21,811 nt of DNA from a virus: IMG/VR virus record IMGVR_UViG_3300025896_002001, positions 1-21,811 of that record, one strand, 5' to 3'. Below, piece by piece: positions 7,106-13,394 of the stretch; position 1 is the first letter of the stretch; each line of letters begins with the position of its first letter. Made by a program: the position numbers and the translations under genes. The notes beneath the pieces are model-generated. The model made no database searches and was not told the DNA's origin. It saw nothing but the letters and a program-made list of their open reading frames with translations.

Positions 7106-7788
7106 ACATCACGGCGTGCATCTTGACGTTCAATCTGATCGTCAACGGACGTGAGGATCTGTTCTGGGAGACGCATCACAGTCTGAACGAGGCTGGTGTG
7201 ACCGTCATCCCCGTCGACAACGGTTCCGGCGACGGCACCCACAAGATCGTCGAAAAGCTCGGTGGGTTCTGCTGGCAAGGCTGGAACACCACATCCGGCC
7301 ACGGGACGAACCTGTGTGCTCGGGTGGCGTTGGGCACCAACCCGGATCTGTGTGTCCTGTCCGACGATGACATGGTGTGGAATCTCGGATGGGCTGACAC
7401 GTTGACCGCCTGGTGGGCCGAAGCCCCCGACGACCTGATGCTGACCGGCTGCCACTTGGAGCCGTTCTTCCCGTGGAACGAACCGTATGCGAAGGTCACC
7501 TATGGCGGCACGACCGGTCTGACGCGCGCCTCGACAGGCGCAGCATCATGGTCGTTTCGGCCTGCTGACTGGCCGAAGATCGGACCCATCCCCCAGCAGA
7601 TCCAAGGTCACGGCGACGTACCGGCCTGCCAGAACGTATGGGCCAATGGTGGCCGCATCGCCCAGATCGACCTTGCCACCCACATCGGGCAGGGCAAATC
7701 GATATGGGGGAATCGCACCGGCGTCATGTACGGCTGGGATGTCGACCCGGTCCGTGAACTCATCGCTGAGGGGGAAACGGTCCGATGA
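7102..7788 (+). CDS. GT-A glycosyltransferase, GT2-like
   Basis: The 228-residue product fits a single-domain GT-A transferase. It starts with a beta strand (MNITACILTFN) and has VDNGSGDGTHKIVE (the nucleotide-binding region of GT2-like enzymes). The metal-binding acidic motif is SDDDM at residues 87-91. A glycine-rich TTGLTRASTGAASWSFRP segment and a His-containing QGHGDVPAC follow. The start ATG overlaps the previous stop (ATGA), and the end overlaps the epimerase start in the same way. The frame is open far upstream, but those codons belong to the GT4 gene in another frame. Sugar and acceptor cannot be told. Confidence 0.8.
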   Translation: MNITACILTFNLIVNGREDLFWETHHSLNEAGVTVIPVDNGSGDGTHKIVEKLGGFCWQGWNTTSGHGTNLCARVALGTNPDLCVLSDDDMVWNLGWADTLTAWWAEAPDDLMLTGCHLEPFFPWNEPYAKVTYGGTTGLTRASTGAASWSFRPADWPKIGPIPQQIQGHGDVPACQNVWANGGRIAQIDLATHIGQGKSIWGNRTGVMYGWDVDPVRELIAEGETVR

Positions 7789-8714
7789 ACGTGCTCGTTA
7801 CTGGCGGTTCCGGTTTTATCGGCACTCACGTCGTCCGTCGGCTCCTCCTGCGTGGTCATCTGCCAGTCATTTTCGATCGGCATCTCCGCAAGTCGCCGCC
7901 GGGTTGCGAACTGATCCTCGGCGATGTGCGCGATCCCGTTGCGGTCACCGAAGCAGCTGCCCACGTCGACGGTGTGATCCACCTGGCTGCCGTACTCGGC
8001 ACGCAAGAGACGATCAGCAACCCTCGGCCCGCCGCCGAAACCAATGTGCTGGGTGCCCTGAACGTGTTCGAAGCGGTCGCTCAATACGGTCTCCGAGCCG
8101 CCTACGCTGCTGTCGGGAACCATTGGATGGACAACGGCTATTCGATCTCGAAGACCGCCGCTGAACGTTTCGCGAAGATGTATAACGCCGAGCGGGACAC
8201 CCGGATCGGCATTGTGCGAGCATTGAACGCCTATGGGCCAGGCCAGTCGGTCGCCGCCCCCTACGGGTACAGCAAGGTCCGCAAGATCATGCCGGCGTTC
8301 GTCTGCCGAGCATTGTGCGGCCATCCGATCGAGGTGTACGGCGACGGCCTCCAAATCATGGACATGGTGCACGTCGACGATGTTGCCGACATTTTTGTCC
8401 GAGCCATGGAAGTCGGCCCGACCGACGACTGGCCGATCTACGAGGCGGGACCAGGCCGCCCGACCACCGTCCTCGAGATCGCCGAAACGGTTCAATGGTT
8501 GGCCGCCGAACTGACCGGCGACGTCGTCGAAATCGTGCATCTGCCGATGCGGCCAGGAGAACCCGAACATTCTGAAGTGCTCGGCGACCCGTCGAGCCTC
8601 GCTCCGCTGCTCGGGGAGACGTACGGATTCGTCAGCCTCGAGGACGGTGTCCGAGAAACGGTCCGTTGGTATCAGGCGAACCATGGGATCACCTGGATGT
8701 ATTCGCCCCGATGA
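7785..8714 (+). CDS. NAD-dependent nucleotide-sugar epimerase or dehydratase
   Basis: This is an extended short-chain dehydrogenase of the UDP-glucose 4-epimerase type, 309 residues. The N-terminal TGGSGFIGTH gives the NAD-binding GxxGxxG loop, D31 closes the second strand (NAD preferred), and GDVRD at 46-50 is typical. The catalytic YxxxK is Y119-K123 in GYSISK. The Ser/Thr that normally precedes it in STSxVYG is not evident: the matching region reads YAAVGNHWMDNG and is short. The enzyme may therefore be slow, altered, or use another residue. It probably supplies the sugar donor for the transferases around it, with which it shares 4-base overlaps. The exact substrate is unknown. Confidence 0.85.
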   Translation: MNVLVTGGSGFIGTHVVRRLLLRGHLPVIFDRHLRKSPPGCELILGDVRDPVAVTEAAAHVDGVIHLAAVLGTQETISNPRPAAETNVLGALNVFEAVAQYGLRAAYAAVGNHWMDNGYSISKTAAERFAKMYNAERDTRIGIVRALNAYGPGQSVAAPYGYSKVRKIMPAFVCRALCGHPIEVYGDGLQIMDMVHVDDVADIFVRAMEVGPTDDWPIYEAGPGRPTTVLEIAETVQWLAAELTGDVVEIVHLPMRPGEPEHSEVLGDPSSLAPLLGETYGFVSLEDGVRETVRWYQANHGITWMYSPR

Positions 8715-9391
8715 TTCCCCAGGTGGTGCATCGCATCTGGTTCGGGGATCGGCCAATGCGACGCGAGCTCGTCGAGTTCGGTCGGGCTTGGGAACGTCTC
8801 GGCTACGAGGTTCGACTCTGGACCGAACAGAACCTGCCCGAGCTCATCAATCGTGAGGTGTACGACCAGATTGCCCTCAGAGGCGTCAACAGCGGCGGTG
8901 GCGACGCCACATTGGGCGTATGGGTCCAACGGGCCGACATCGTCTCCTATGAGCTCCTGTGGCGTTACGGCGGCATTTACGCCAACACCGACATTGAACC
9001 CCGTCGTCCGATTCCCGTCGATGGCATCACCGCGTTCGCCGGGTTCGAAGACGACACGTTCCTGTGCAATGCGTTGATGGGCTGCACACCCGACCACGAC
9101 TTCTTCGCCCAGGTGATCGCCGAAATCCCCGCCCGGTACGAACGGCATTGGGCGCAGCCGATGAACTACACGACTGGCCCGCATCTCCTCACCGAAATCT
9201 GGAATCGGCATCCGGGGGGCCTCACCACATTTCCTCGCGAGGCGTTCTACCCAGTCGGATTCCATGCGGAGCAGATGCGCTCCGAATGGGATGACTATCC
9301 CGACAGTTTCTGTGTCCACCATTGGGGCCACACCCGCCGGCGCTGGTCCGAAGAACCATCCGACGAGTTCCTCGACGCCCGGTTCAGCTGA
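8711..9391 (+). CDS. GT32-like sugar transferase with altered DxD motif
   Basis: The 226-residue product matches the glycosyltransferase family whose members share a DxD-containing sugar-binding region (Gly_transf_sug, GT32). It opens with IPQVVHRIWFGD and has WERLGYEVRLWTE, then LLWRYGGIYANTDIEP. In most relatives that last motif reads GGIYxDxD; here the first acid is Asn (N92-T93-D94), although D94 remains. The enzyme may still bind metal through D94, or may be weakened. The C-terminal CVHHWGHTRRRW also fits the family. The ATG overlaps the epimerase stop, and the TGA shares one base with the next ATG, so it is part of the coupled cassette. Donor and acceptor are unknown. Confidence 0.82.
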   Translation: MIPQVVHRIWFGDRPMRRELVEFGRAWERLGYEVRLWTEQNLPELINREVYDQIALRGVNSGGGDATLGVWVQRADIVSYELLWRYGGIYANTDIEPRRPIPVDGITAFAGFEDDTFLCNALMGCTPDHDFFAQVIAEIPARYERHWAQPMNYTTGPHLLTEIWNRHPGGLTTFPREAFYPVGFHAEQMRSEWDDYPDSFCVHHWGHTRRRWSEEPSDEFLDARFS

Positions 9392-9930
9392 TGCTCATCA
9401 CCGTCATCACCCCGACGTTGCCGGAACGAGTCGAACTTCTCGCCGACCTGACCGCCGATCTCGACGCCCAAACATTTCAAGATTGGATCTGGCTGCTCCG
9501 CACCGACGAATCTCGACGTGGCCCAGCCGCACTACGAAATGAACTGGCGATCGAAGCGACCACCGACTGGTTGGCATTCATCGACGACGACGACCGCGTC
9601 GATCCCGATCATCTTCAAATCCTCGCCGATCATTCAGATCATGGCGACATCATCTATACGCAATGTCGAGTCGAAGGTCGATCCTGGCAACCCGACCACG
9701 ACTGCACCCACGAATCTTTAGCGACGTTCAACACGGTGCCAGTCACCACATTGGTGCGACGCAGCGTCTTTCTGGCGGTCGGCGGTTTTCCGTTGGGTGT
9801 CCACGAAGAAGATTGGCATCTGTGGCGAAACCTGCAAGCCGAAGGCGCGGTGTTTCGTTGCATTCATCAGACGACCTGGACATATCGATTTCACGATGTG
9901 GGCCAGGGGAACAGGACTTGGAATGGCTGA
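9391..9930 (+). CDS. Small GT2-family glycosyltransferase
   Basis: The 179-residue GT-A enzyme begins with the family 2 pattern LITVITPTLPERVELLADLTADLDAQTFQDWIWLL. It carries the acidic metal and nucleotide motif FIDDDDRVDPDHL (residues 64-75) and ends with the GGFP...EDWHLWRNL region, in which ED resembles the catalytic base motif. It is short for GT2 and lacks any membrane segment, so it probably acts in the cytoplasm. The start ATG shares a base with the previous stop. Its end overlaps the head-tail connector start by 8 bases, so the sugar cassette runs directly into head-completion genes without a break. Confidence 0.85.
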   Translation: MLITVITPTLPERVELLADLTADLDAQTFQDWIWLLRTDESRRGPAALRNELAIEATTDWLAFIDDDDRVDPDHLQILADHSDHGDIIYTQCRVEGRSWQPDHDCTHESLATFNTVPVTTLVRRSVFLAVGGFPLGVHEEDWHLWRNLQAEGAVFRCIHQTTWTYRFHDVGQGNRTWNG

Positions 9931-10552
9931 CACGCTCGATGTCATCACGCTCACCGAAGCGAAAAACGCCATCAACATCGCTGCGAGCGACACCAGCCAG
10001 GACACCGAACTTGCCGGCTATGTGACTGCCGTTTCTCGACGACTGGACACGTTGTGTGGTCCGATCGTGCAACGCACCGTCAGCAACGAAACGTATTACG
10101 TCAGTTACGACCAGACGTTCATTGATCTCAAGGTGCGTCCAGTCGCCTCGATCACCAGCTGCACCGAATACACCTGGGCGGGTGACGCTACGACTCTGAG
10201 CCAGGAGACGGTGTCGGTCAAACCGAACGATGCGTATCTGCTGGATCCGTCACCGTTGGTGCCGTACCGGTTGCAACGTCGCGTGTCGGGTGTGCCCTAC
10301 CGGTTCTATCCGGGCGGGTCGGTCGTCATCACCTATGTCGCCGGTCGTGCCGATGTGACTGCGAACGTCGACCCGGTGTTCAAGCAGGGTGCCGCAATCA
10401 TGCTGTCGCAGCTGTGGCGCCGCGAGCAGGGTGTCGGCACCCAGACGTTCGGGCTGCCCGACCAGGGGGGCACGATGATCCCAACGTTTGCGGTTCCTCG
10501 AGCGGTCATCGAACTGCTGGCCGAGCATCTTCGCCCGATGGGTGTTGCCTGA
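9923..10552 (+). CDS. Head-tail connector protein, HK97 gp6-like
   Basis: This is the adaptor ring that docks under the portal and closes the filled head. The 209-residue product starts MADTLDVITLTEAKNAINIAASDTSQDTELAGYVTAVSRRLDTLCG, the helical N-terminal pattern of gp6-like connectors. A beta-rich middle (YYVSYDQTFIDLKVRPVASITSC) and a helical end (QGAAIMLSQLWRREQG ... IELLAEHLRPMG) follow. I chose the ATG at 9923 rather than the upstream ATG at 9797 because the extra residues lie over the GT2 gene in another frame and break the family pattern. An AGGAC lies seven bases upstream. Its stop shares a base with the next start. Confidence 0.85.
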   Translation: MADTLDVITLTEAKNAINIAASDTSQDTELAGYVTAVSRRLDTLCGPIVQRTVSNETYYVSYDQTFIDLKVRPVASITSCTEYTWAGDATTLSQETVSVKPNDAYLLDPSPLVPYRLQRRVSGVPYRFYPGGSVVITYVAGRADVTANVDPVFKQGAAIMLSQLWRREQGVGTQTFGLPDQGGTMIPTFAVPRAVIELLAEHLRPMGVA

Positions 10553-11073
10553 TGGATTTCCGAATTGTCGGTGCGGTCGATTCGGCATTGAAAGCCTCAA
10601 AGAAAATGGATGCGTTCAGCCCTCGGATCTCCAAAAACTTGGAGTATGCGGTTGGTGCTGGTGCCCTGTATGCGAAGCAGCAGATTTTGGCGATCACTCC
10701 CGCCAAGTTGCGGGGCGTGTCATACAAGAAGGGCGGTTCGAAGCTCGGCGTCAGCTACAAGATGTATTCCAAGGGTGGGATGCCCTACGCGATCGAATCG
10801 GCCACCGGCCAGTTTCATCTGTGGGAACGGGATACGAAACAACATGCGGTTCCCACCCGGGGCCGCAAAGGTGTTCCGCGCCGGATGTTGCTTGGGCAGC
10901 TTGGTTCCAACAACTGGATCTCAGTTTCAAAGGACAAGCCGATCATGGCCGGCGGATCGCAGGGTCATCACACATTCGGTAAGGGTGCCGAGGCGGCAAA
11001 ACCCATGATCGGGAAGATCATGCGTGACGCCCAAGCCCGAGCGTTACGCGAGTCGTTCACGGGAGCGCTCTGA
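10552..11073 (+). CDS. Head-tail joining or tail completion protein, HK97 gp10-like
   Basis: The 173-residue basic protein lies between connector and tail terminator, where gp10-type completion proteins are encoded. It has ISKNLEYAVGAGALYAKQQILAITPAKLRGVSYKKGG, close to the pattern in which small helical regions precede a TP.rtG.L segment. It also has an RGRKGVPRRMLLGQL stretch and a helical end (MIGKIMRDAQARALRESF). The order connector, this gene, tail terminator is the standard head-to-tail block of HK97-like phages, and that order carries much of the assignment. One-base TGATG overlaps on both sides suggest coupled translation. Confidence 0.7.
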   Translation: MDFRIVGAVDSALKASKKMDAFSPRISKNLEYAVGAGALYAKQQILAITPAKLRGVSYKKGGSKLGVSYKMYSKGGMPYAIESATGQFHLWERDTKQHAVPTRGRKGVPRRMLLGQLGSNNWISVSKDKPIMAGGSQGHHTFGKGAEAAKPMIGKIMRDAQARALRESFTGAL

Positions 11074-11468
11074 TGGCCTCTACAAGCCTCGCTGGGGCTC
11101 GCGCTGACCTGTATGCGCTCCTGGCCGCCAACACGACGACAGGGGCTCCACACGCCTCCCTGGCGCAGATCACCCGGGTGTACGACCACGAACCGTTGCC
11201 AGGCGATTTGTTCAAGCCGGTGTCGGTCACGATCGTCGCAGGCAACGTCGACCCAGACTTCTTCACGTTCGAAGTCAGGATTTATGCGACCGACGGCACC
11301 CAGCAGATCACCCAGAAGAACTTGGATGCGGCAATCGACCAGGTCGACGCCCGCCTGCGAGCCACCGCCGAGTTCGGCCCGTCAACCTGGCAGATTTCGT
11401 GGATCGATTCGATCGCCGCTTGGGTTGCCCTCACCAGCATCATGTCGGGACGGCAGGACTACTACTAG
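11073..11468 (+). CDS. Tail terminator protein
   Basis: Probably the protein that caps the tail tube and joins it to the head. The 131-residue product has an N-terminal helix with LAGARADLYALLAANTTTG, then RVYDHEPLPGDLFKPVSVTIVAG, the strand pattern seen in tail terminators of lambda gpU and HK97 gp9 type. A FFTFEVRIYATDGTQQITQKNLDAAIDQVDARL segment follows. Position and length both fit. The ATG overlaps the previous stop. The gene ends one base before the CgeB-like gene, so the usual direct link to the tail tube gene is broken by a glycosyltransferase. Confidence 0.75.
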   Translation: MASTSLAGARADLYALLAANTTTGAPHASLAQITRVYDHEPLPGDLFKPVSVTIVAGNVDPDFFTFEVRIYATDGTQQITQKNLDAAIDQVDARLRATAEFGPSTWQISWIDSIAAWVALTSIMSGRQDYY

Positions 11469-12491
11469 ATGCGGGCGTTGCTGGTTCGTCCTGGGCCACA
11501 GTTCTCGGTTGCCGACGTTCACAACGGTTGGCGAGACGCCCTCATCAGCCTCGGCATCGATGTCGCCGAATACGAGCTCGATGCTCGCCTCAACTTTTTC
11601 AGCCACGCAAAACTTCAAATCGACGGGGAACTCCGCAACGCCTTTTCGGGTGATGCTGCGGCTCGTCTTGCCGCCGCCGGCGTCAAGCAAGCCCTCTACG
11701 ATTTTTGGCCCGATGTGGTGCTCGTCACCAGCGGGTTCTTCATCCCACCCGAGTTCTATGAAGTGATCCGAGCTCGAGGCCACAAACTCGTTGCCTTGTT
11801 TACCGAATCCCCCTACGAAGACGATCGGCAGCTCGCCCGCGCCCACCATTTCGACCTGGTGCTCATCAACGATCCGACGAACCTCGAGCAGTTCCGAACG
11901 ATCAACCCGAACACCCATTACGTTCCGCACGCCTACCGGCCTGAGATACACAAACCTGGACCCATCGATCCAGATTTGATGTGCGATCTTGCCTTCGTCG
12001 GTACTGGATATCCGTCTCGCACCGAGTTCTTCCGGGCTTGCGACCTCGACGACCTCCAAGTGAAGTTCGCTGGCAACTTTCAAGCGGTCAAAGACGACCC
12101 ATGGTTCGTCGACCGGATGTGCCATCCCATCGAGTTTTGCTGCGACAACGCTGATGCGATCCGGCTGTACCAGTCGGCTCGAGCCAGCCTGAACCTGTAC
12201 CGCAAAGAAGCATCGGCGGAACTCCTCGCCACCGGCTGGGCGATGGGGCCTCGTGAAGTGGAACTTGCTGCGACCGGCACGTTCTTCCTTCGGGAACCCC
12301 GCCCAGAAGGTGACGAGGTGTTCTCGATGTTGCCGACGTTCACCGAACCTGCCGAAATCCGACCGCTGCTCGACTGGTGGCTGGCGAATCCGGCAGCGAT
12401 CGAACGAGCGACGGTCGCAGCTCGCGCCGCGATCGCCGACCGCACCTTTGCAAATCATGCCCGGTGGCTCCTCGAGCTCCTGGCTTTTTGA
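11469..12491 (+). CDS. CgeB-like glycosyltransferase beside the tail tube gene
   Basis: This 340-residue GT-B type protein resembles CgeB and related glycosyltransferases. The N-terminal half has FWPDVVLVTSGFFIPPEF and LVALFTESPYEDDRQLARAHHFDLVLINDPTNLEQF, followed by HYVPHAYRPEIHKPG. The C-terminal half has AIRLYQSARASLNLYR, AATGTFFLREP, EVFSMLPTFTEPAEIRPLLDWWL and FANHARWLLELL. These match the Glyco_trans_1_2-type domain. The gene starts directly after the tail terminator stop and is followed by a 48-base leader and the tail tube gene. Tail proteins are a reasonable guess as acceptor, but only from position. No family-typical catalytic acid could be assigned with certainty. Confidence 0.82.
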   Translation: MRALLVRPGPQFSVADVHNGWRDALISLGIDVAEYELDARLNFFSHAKLQIDGELRNAFSGDAAARLAAAGVKQALYDFWPDVVLVTSGFFIPPEFYEVIRARGHKLVALFTESPYEDDRQLARAHHFDLVLINDPTNLEQFRTINPNTHYVPHAYRPEIHKPGPIDPDLMCDLAFVGTGYPSRTEFFRACDLDDLQVKFAGNFQAVKDDPWFVDRMCHPIEFCCDNADAIRLYQSARASLNLYRKEASAELLATGWAMGPREVELAATGTFFLREPRPEGDEVFSMLPTFTEPAEIRPLLDWWLANPAAIERATVAARAAIADRTFANHARWLLELLAF

Positions 12492-12501
12492 TCTGTCAAC
12501 G

Positions 12502-12532
12502 CCTGTGCCCAGGCACCGCCTATACCAAGGAG
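12502..12532 (+). promoter_or_regulatory. Tail tube leader element and ribosome binding site
   Basis: CCTGTGCCC followed 25 bases later by AAGGAG repeats the arrangement in front of the major capsid gene. Here GTGCC and GGCAC can also pair around a two-base gap, a weak hairpin that is not clearly kept in the capsid copy. AAGGAGG lies six bases before the GTG start at 12540. Confidence 0.5.
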
Positions 12533-12539
12533 GGATCCC

Positions 12540-12938
12540 GTGGCCCGTATTCACGGAAGGAACGGTCGGCTCTACGCCGGCATCGCAAGTGCAGGTACTG
12601 CTGAGCCCGTCGCGTTCTTGAACGCATGGTCTTTGAGTGCGGCCACCGACGACGTCGAAATCACGGCGTTCGGAGACACCAACAAGACCTATGTGGCTGG
12701 CCTGCCCGACATTGCGGGCAGCTACAAGGGTTTCTTCGACAGCGCCACCGCCCAGACTTGGACGGCAGCAACCGACGGCGTGGCCCGCAAGGTGTACCTC
12801 TACCCGGACAACACCGCTACCGGCACCTACTGGTACGGAACTGCCACGTTCGACTTCGCGGTCGACACGGCAGTCGGTGCTGCTGCCACCATTTCCGGCA
12901 ACTTCAAGGCTTCGTCGGCCTGGACGAAGGTCGGCTAA
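12540..12938 (+). CDS. Major tail tube protein
   Basis: This is the stacked-ring subunit of the siphovirus tail tube. The 132-residue product is beta-rich and begins MARIHGRNGRLYAG, the start common to short actinophage tail tube proteins. It then has FLNAWSLSAATDDVEITAFGDTNKTYVAGLPDIAGSYKGFFD, the family's core, and ends in GNFKASSAWTKVG. A very strong AAGGAGG precedes the GTG start. The size is at the small end for tail tubes. The following tail chaperone and tape measure genes confirm the assignment. Confidence 0.88.
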   Translation: MARIHGRNGRLYAGIASAGTAEPVAFLNAWSLSAATDDVEITAFGDTNKTYVAGLPDIAGSYKGFFDSATAQTWTAATDGVARKVYLYPDNTATGTYWYGTATFDFAVDTAVGAAATISGNFKASSAWTKVG

Positions 12939-12969
12939 CTCACAACACTTGTTCCTCTAAGGAGAAATC

Positions 12970-13272
12970 GTGCCCGAACAGGTATGGGCGGTGCGATACG
13001 CCGACCGGGATACCCAGATCAGGGATCTTCCGGTCGGCGTCATCGCAGATATCGCCAAGCGCACCGATGTGTCATGGCTTTTGGTTCAAGCTGCTCCGCT
13101 CATGGACGCCAACGTCGCCCAAGAGCTGGTAGCCGCCGCCTGCCAACACAACCACATTGAACCTCCCGTCGGTTTGACTGGCCGCCAGATCATCGACCTG
13201 TTCGTTCAGGTCGACGATGATCTTCCGACCGAGTTCACGGACGGGATCCCTCCCGAGGCGGCCGCACCTTAG
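12970..13272 (+). CDS. Tail assembly chaperone, short form
   Basis: The 100-residue product sits in the fixed slot between tail tube and tape measure, where lambda gpG-like chaperones are encoded. They coat the tape measure during tail assembly and are absent from the virion. It is helical (VIADIAKRTDVSWLLVQAAPLMDANVAQELVAAACQ) and ends acidic (FTDGIPPEAAAP). AAGGAG precedes the GTG by five bases. A probable -1 frameshift near its end makes a longer form. Confidence 0.82.
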   Translation: MPEQVWAVRYADRDTQIRDLPVGVIADIAKRTDVSWLLVQAAPLMDANVAQELVAAACQHNHIEPPVGLTGRQIIDLFVQVDDDLPTEFTDGIPPEAAAP

Positions 13273-13394
13273 ACGCATGGATCGTCATGCTGTGCCGGCC
13301 GCCTTCTTCGTTGACCCCACATCGAGTTCGTTCCGAGTTCACGTTGCGTGATTTGGAGCTGCTCAATTTGTCGGTGTCAGAGGCGGACTACTGA
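12970..13394 (+). CDS. Tail assembly chaperone, -1 frameshift long form
   Basis: The -1 frame is open from 13221 to a TGA at 13392-13394 that shares a base with the tape measure ATG, exactly where the gpGT extension of lambda-like phages ends. Slipping back one base within the overlap would add RTLDAWIVMLCRPP and FTLRDLELLNLSVSEADY, the helical end typical of such extensions. If slippage occurs at CCT (13249-13251), the product has 141 residues. The best slip site is CCCTCCC (13248-13254), with a strong stem just behind it. The heptamer is not the classical XXXYYYZ, so the exact site is a proposal; that the extension exists is much more certain. Confidence 0.7.
13248..13305 (+). promoter_or_regulatory. 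Proposed frameshift site and downstream stem
   Basis: CCCTCCC is read CCT CCC in the chaperone frame. Moving back one base lets a proline tRNA re-pair CCT to CCC. Right behind it GAGGCGGCCG (13255-13264) pairs with CGGCCGCCTT (13296-13305), a 10-base-pair stem with one wobble. Its 31-base loop encloses the zero-frame TAG and an inner hairpin (GCATGG, ATCG, TCATGC, 13275-13290). The stem starts closer to the slip site than is usual, so its base may be opened by the ribosome. Confidence 0.5.

Noticed and set aside
9770-9780. An 11-base match complementary to part of the capsid leader loop repeat
   Set aside because: TTCTGGCGGTC lies in a normal part of the GT2 gene encoding FLAVGG, which is common in that family, so coding constraint explains it better than a pairing partner.
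9797-9922. Longer start for the head-tail connector
   Set aside because: The extra 42 codons overlap the GT2 gene in another frame and do not fit the connector family; the ATG at 9923 does.
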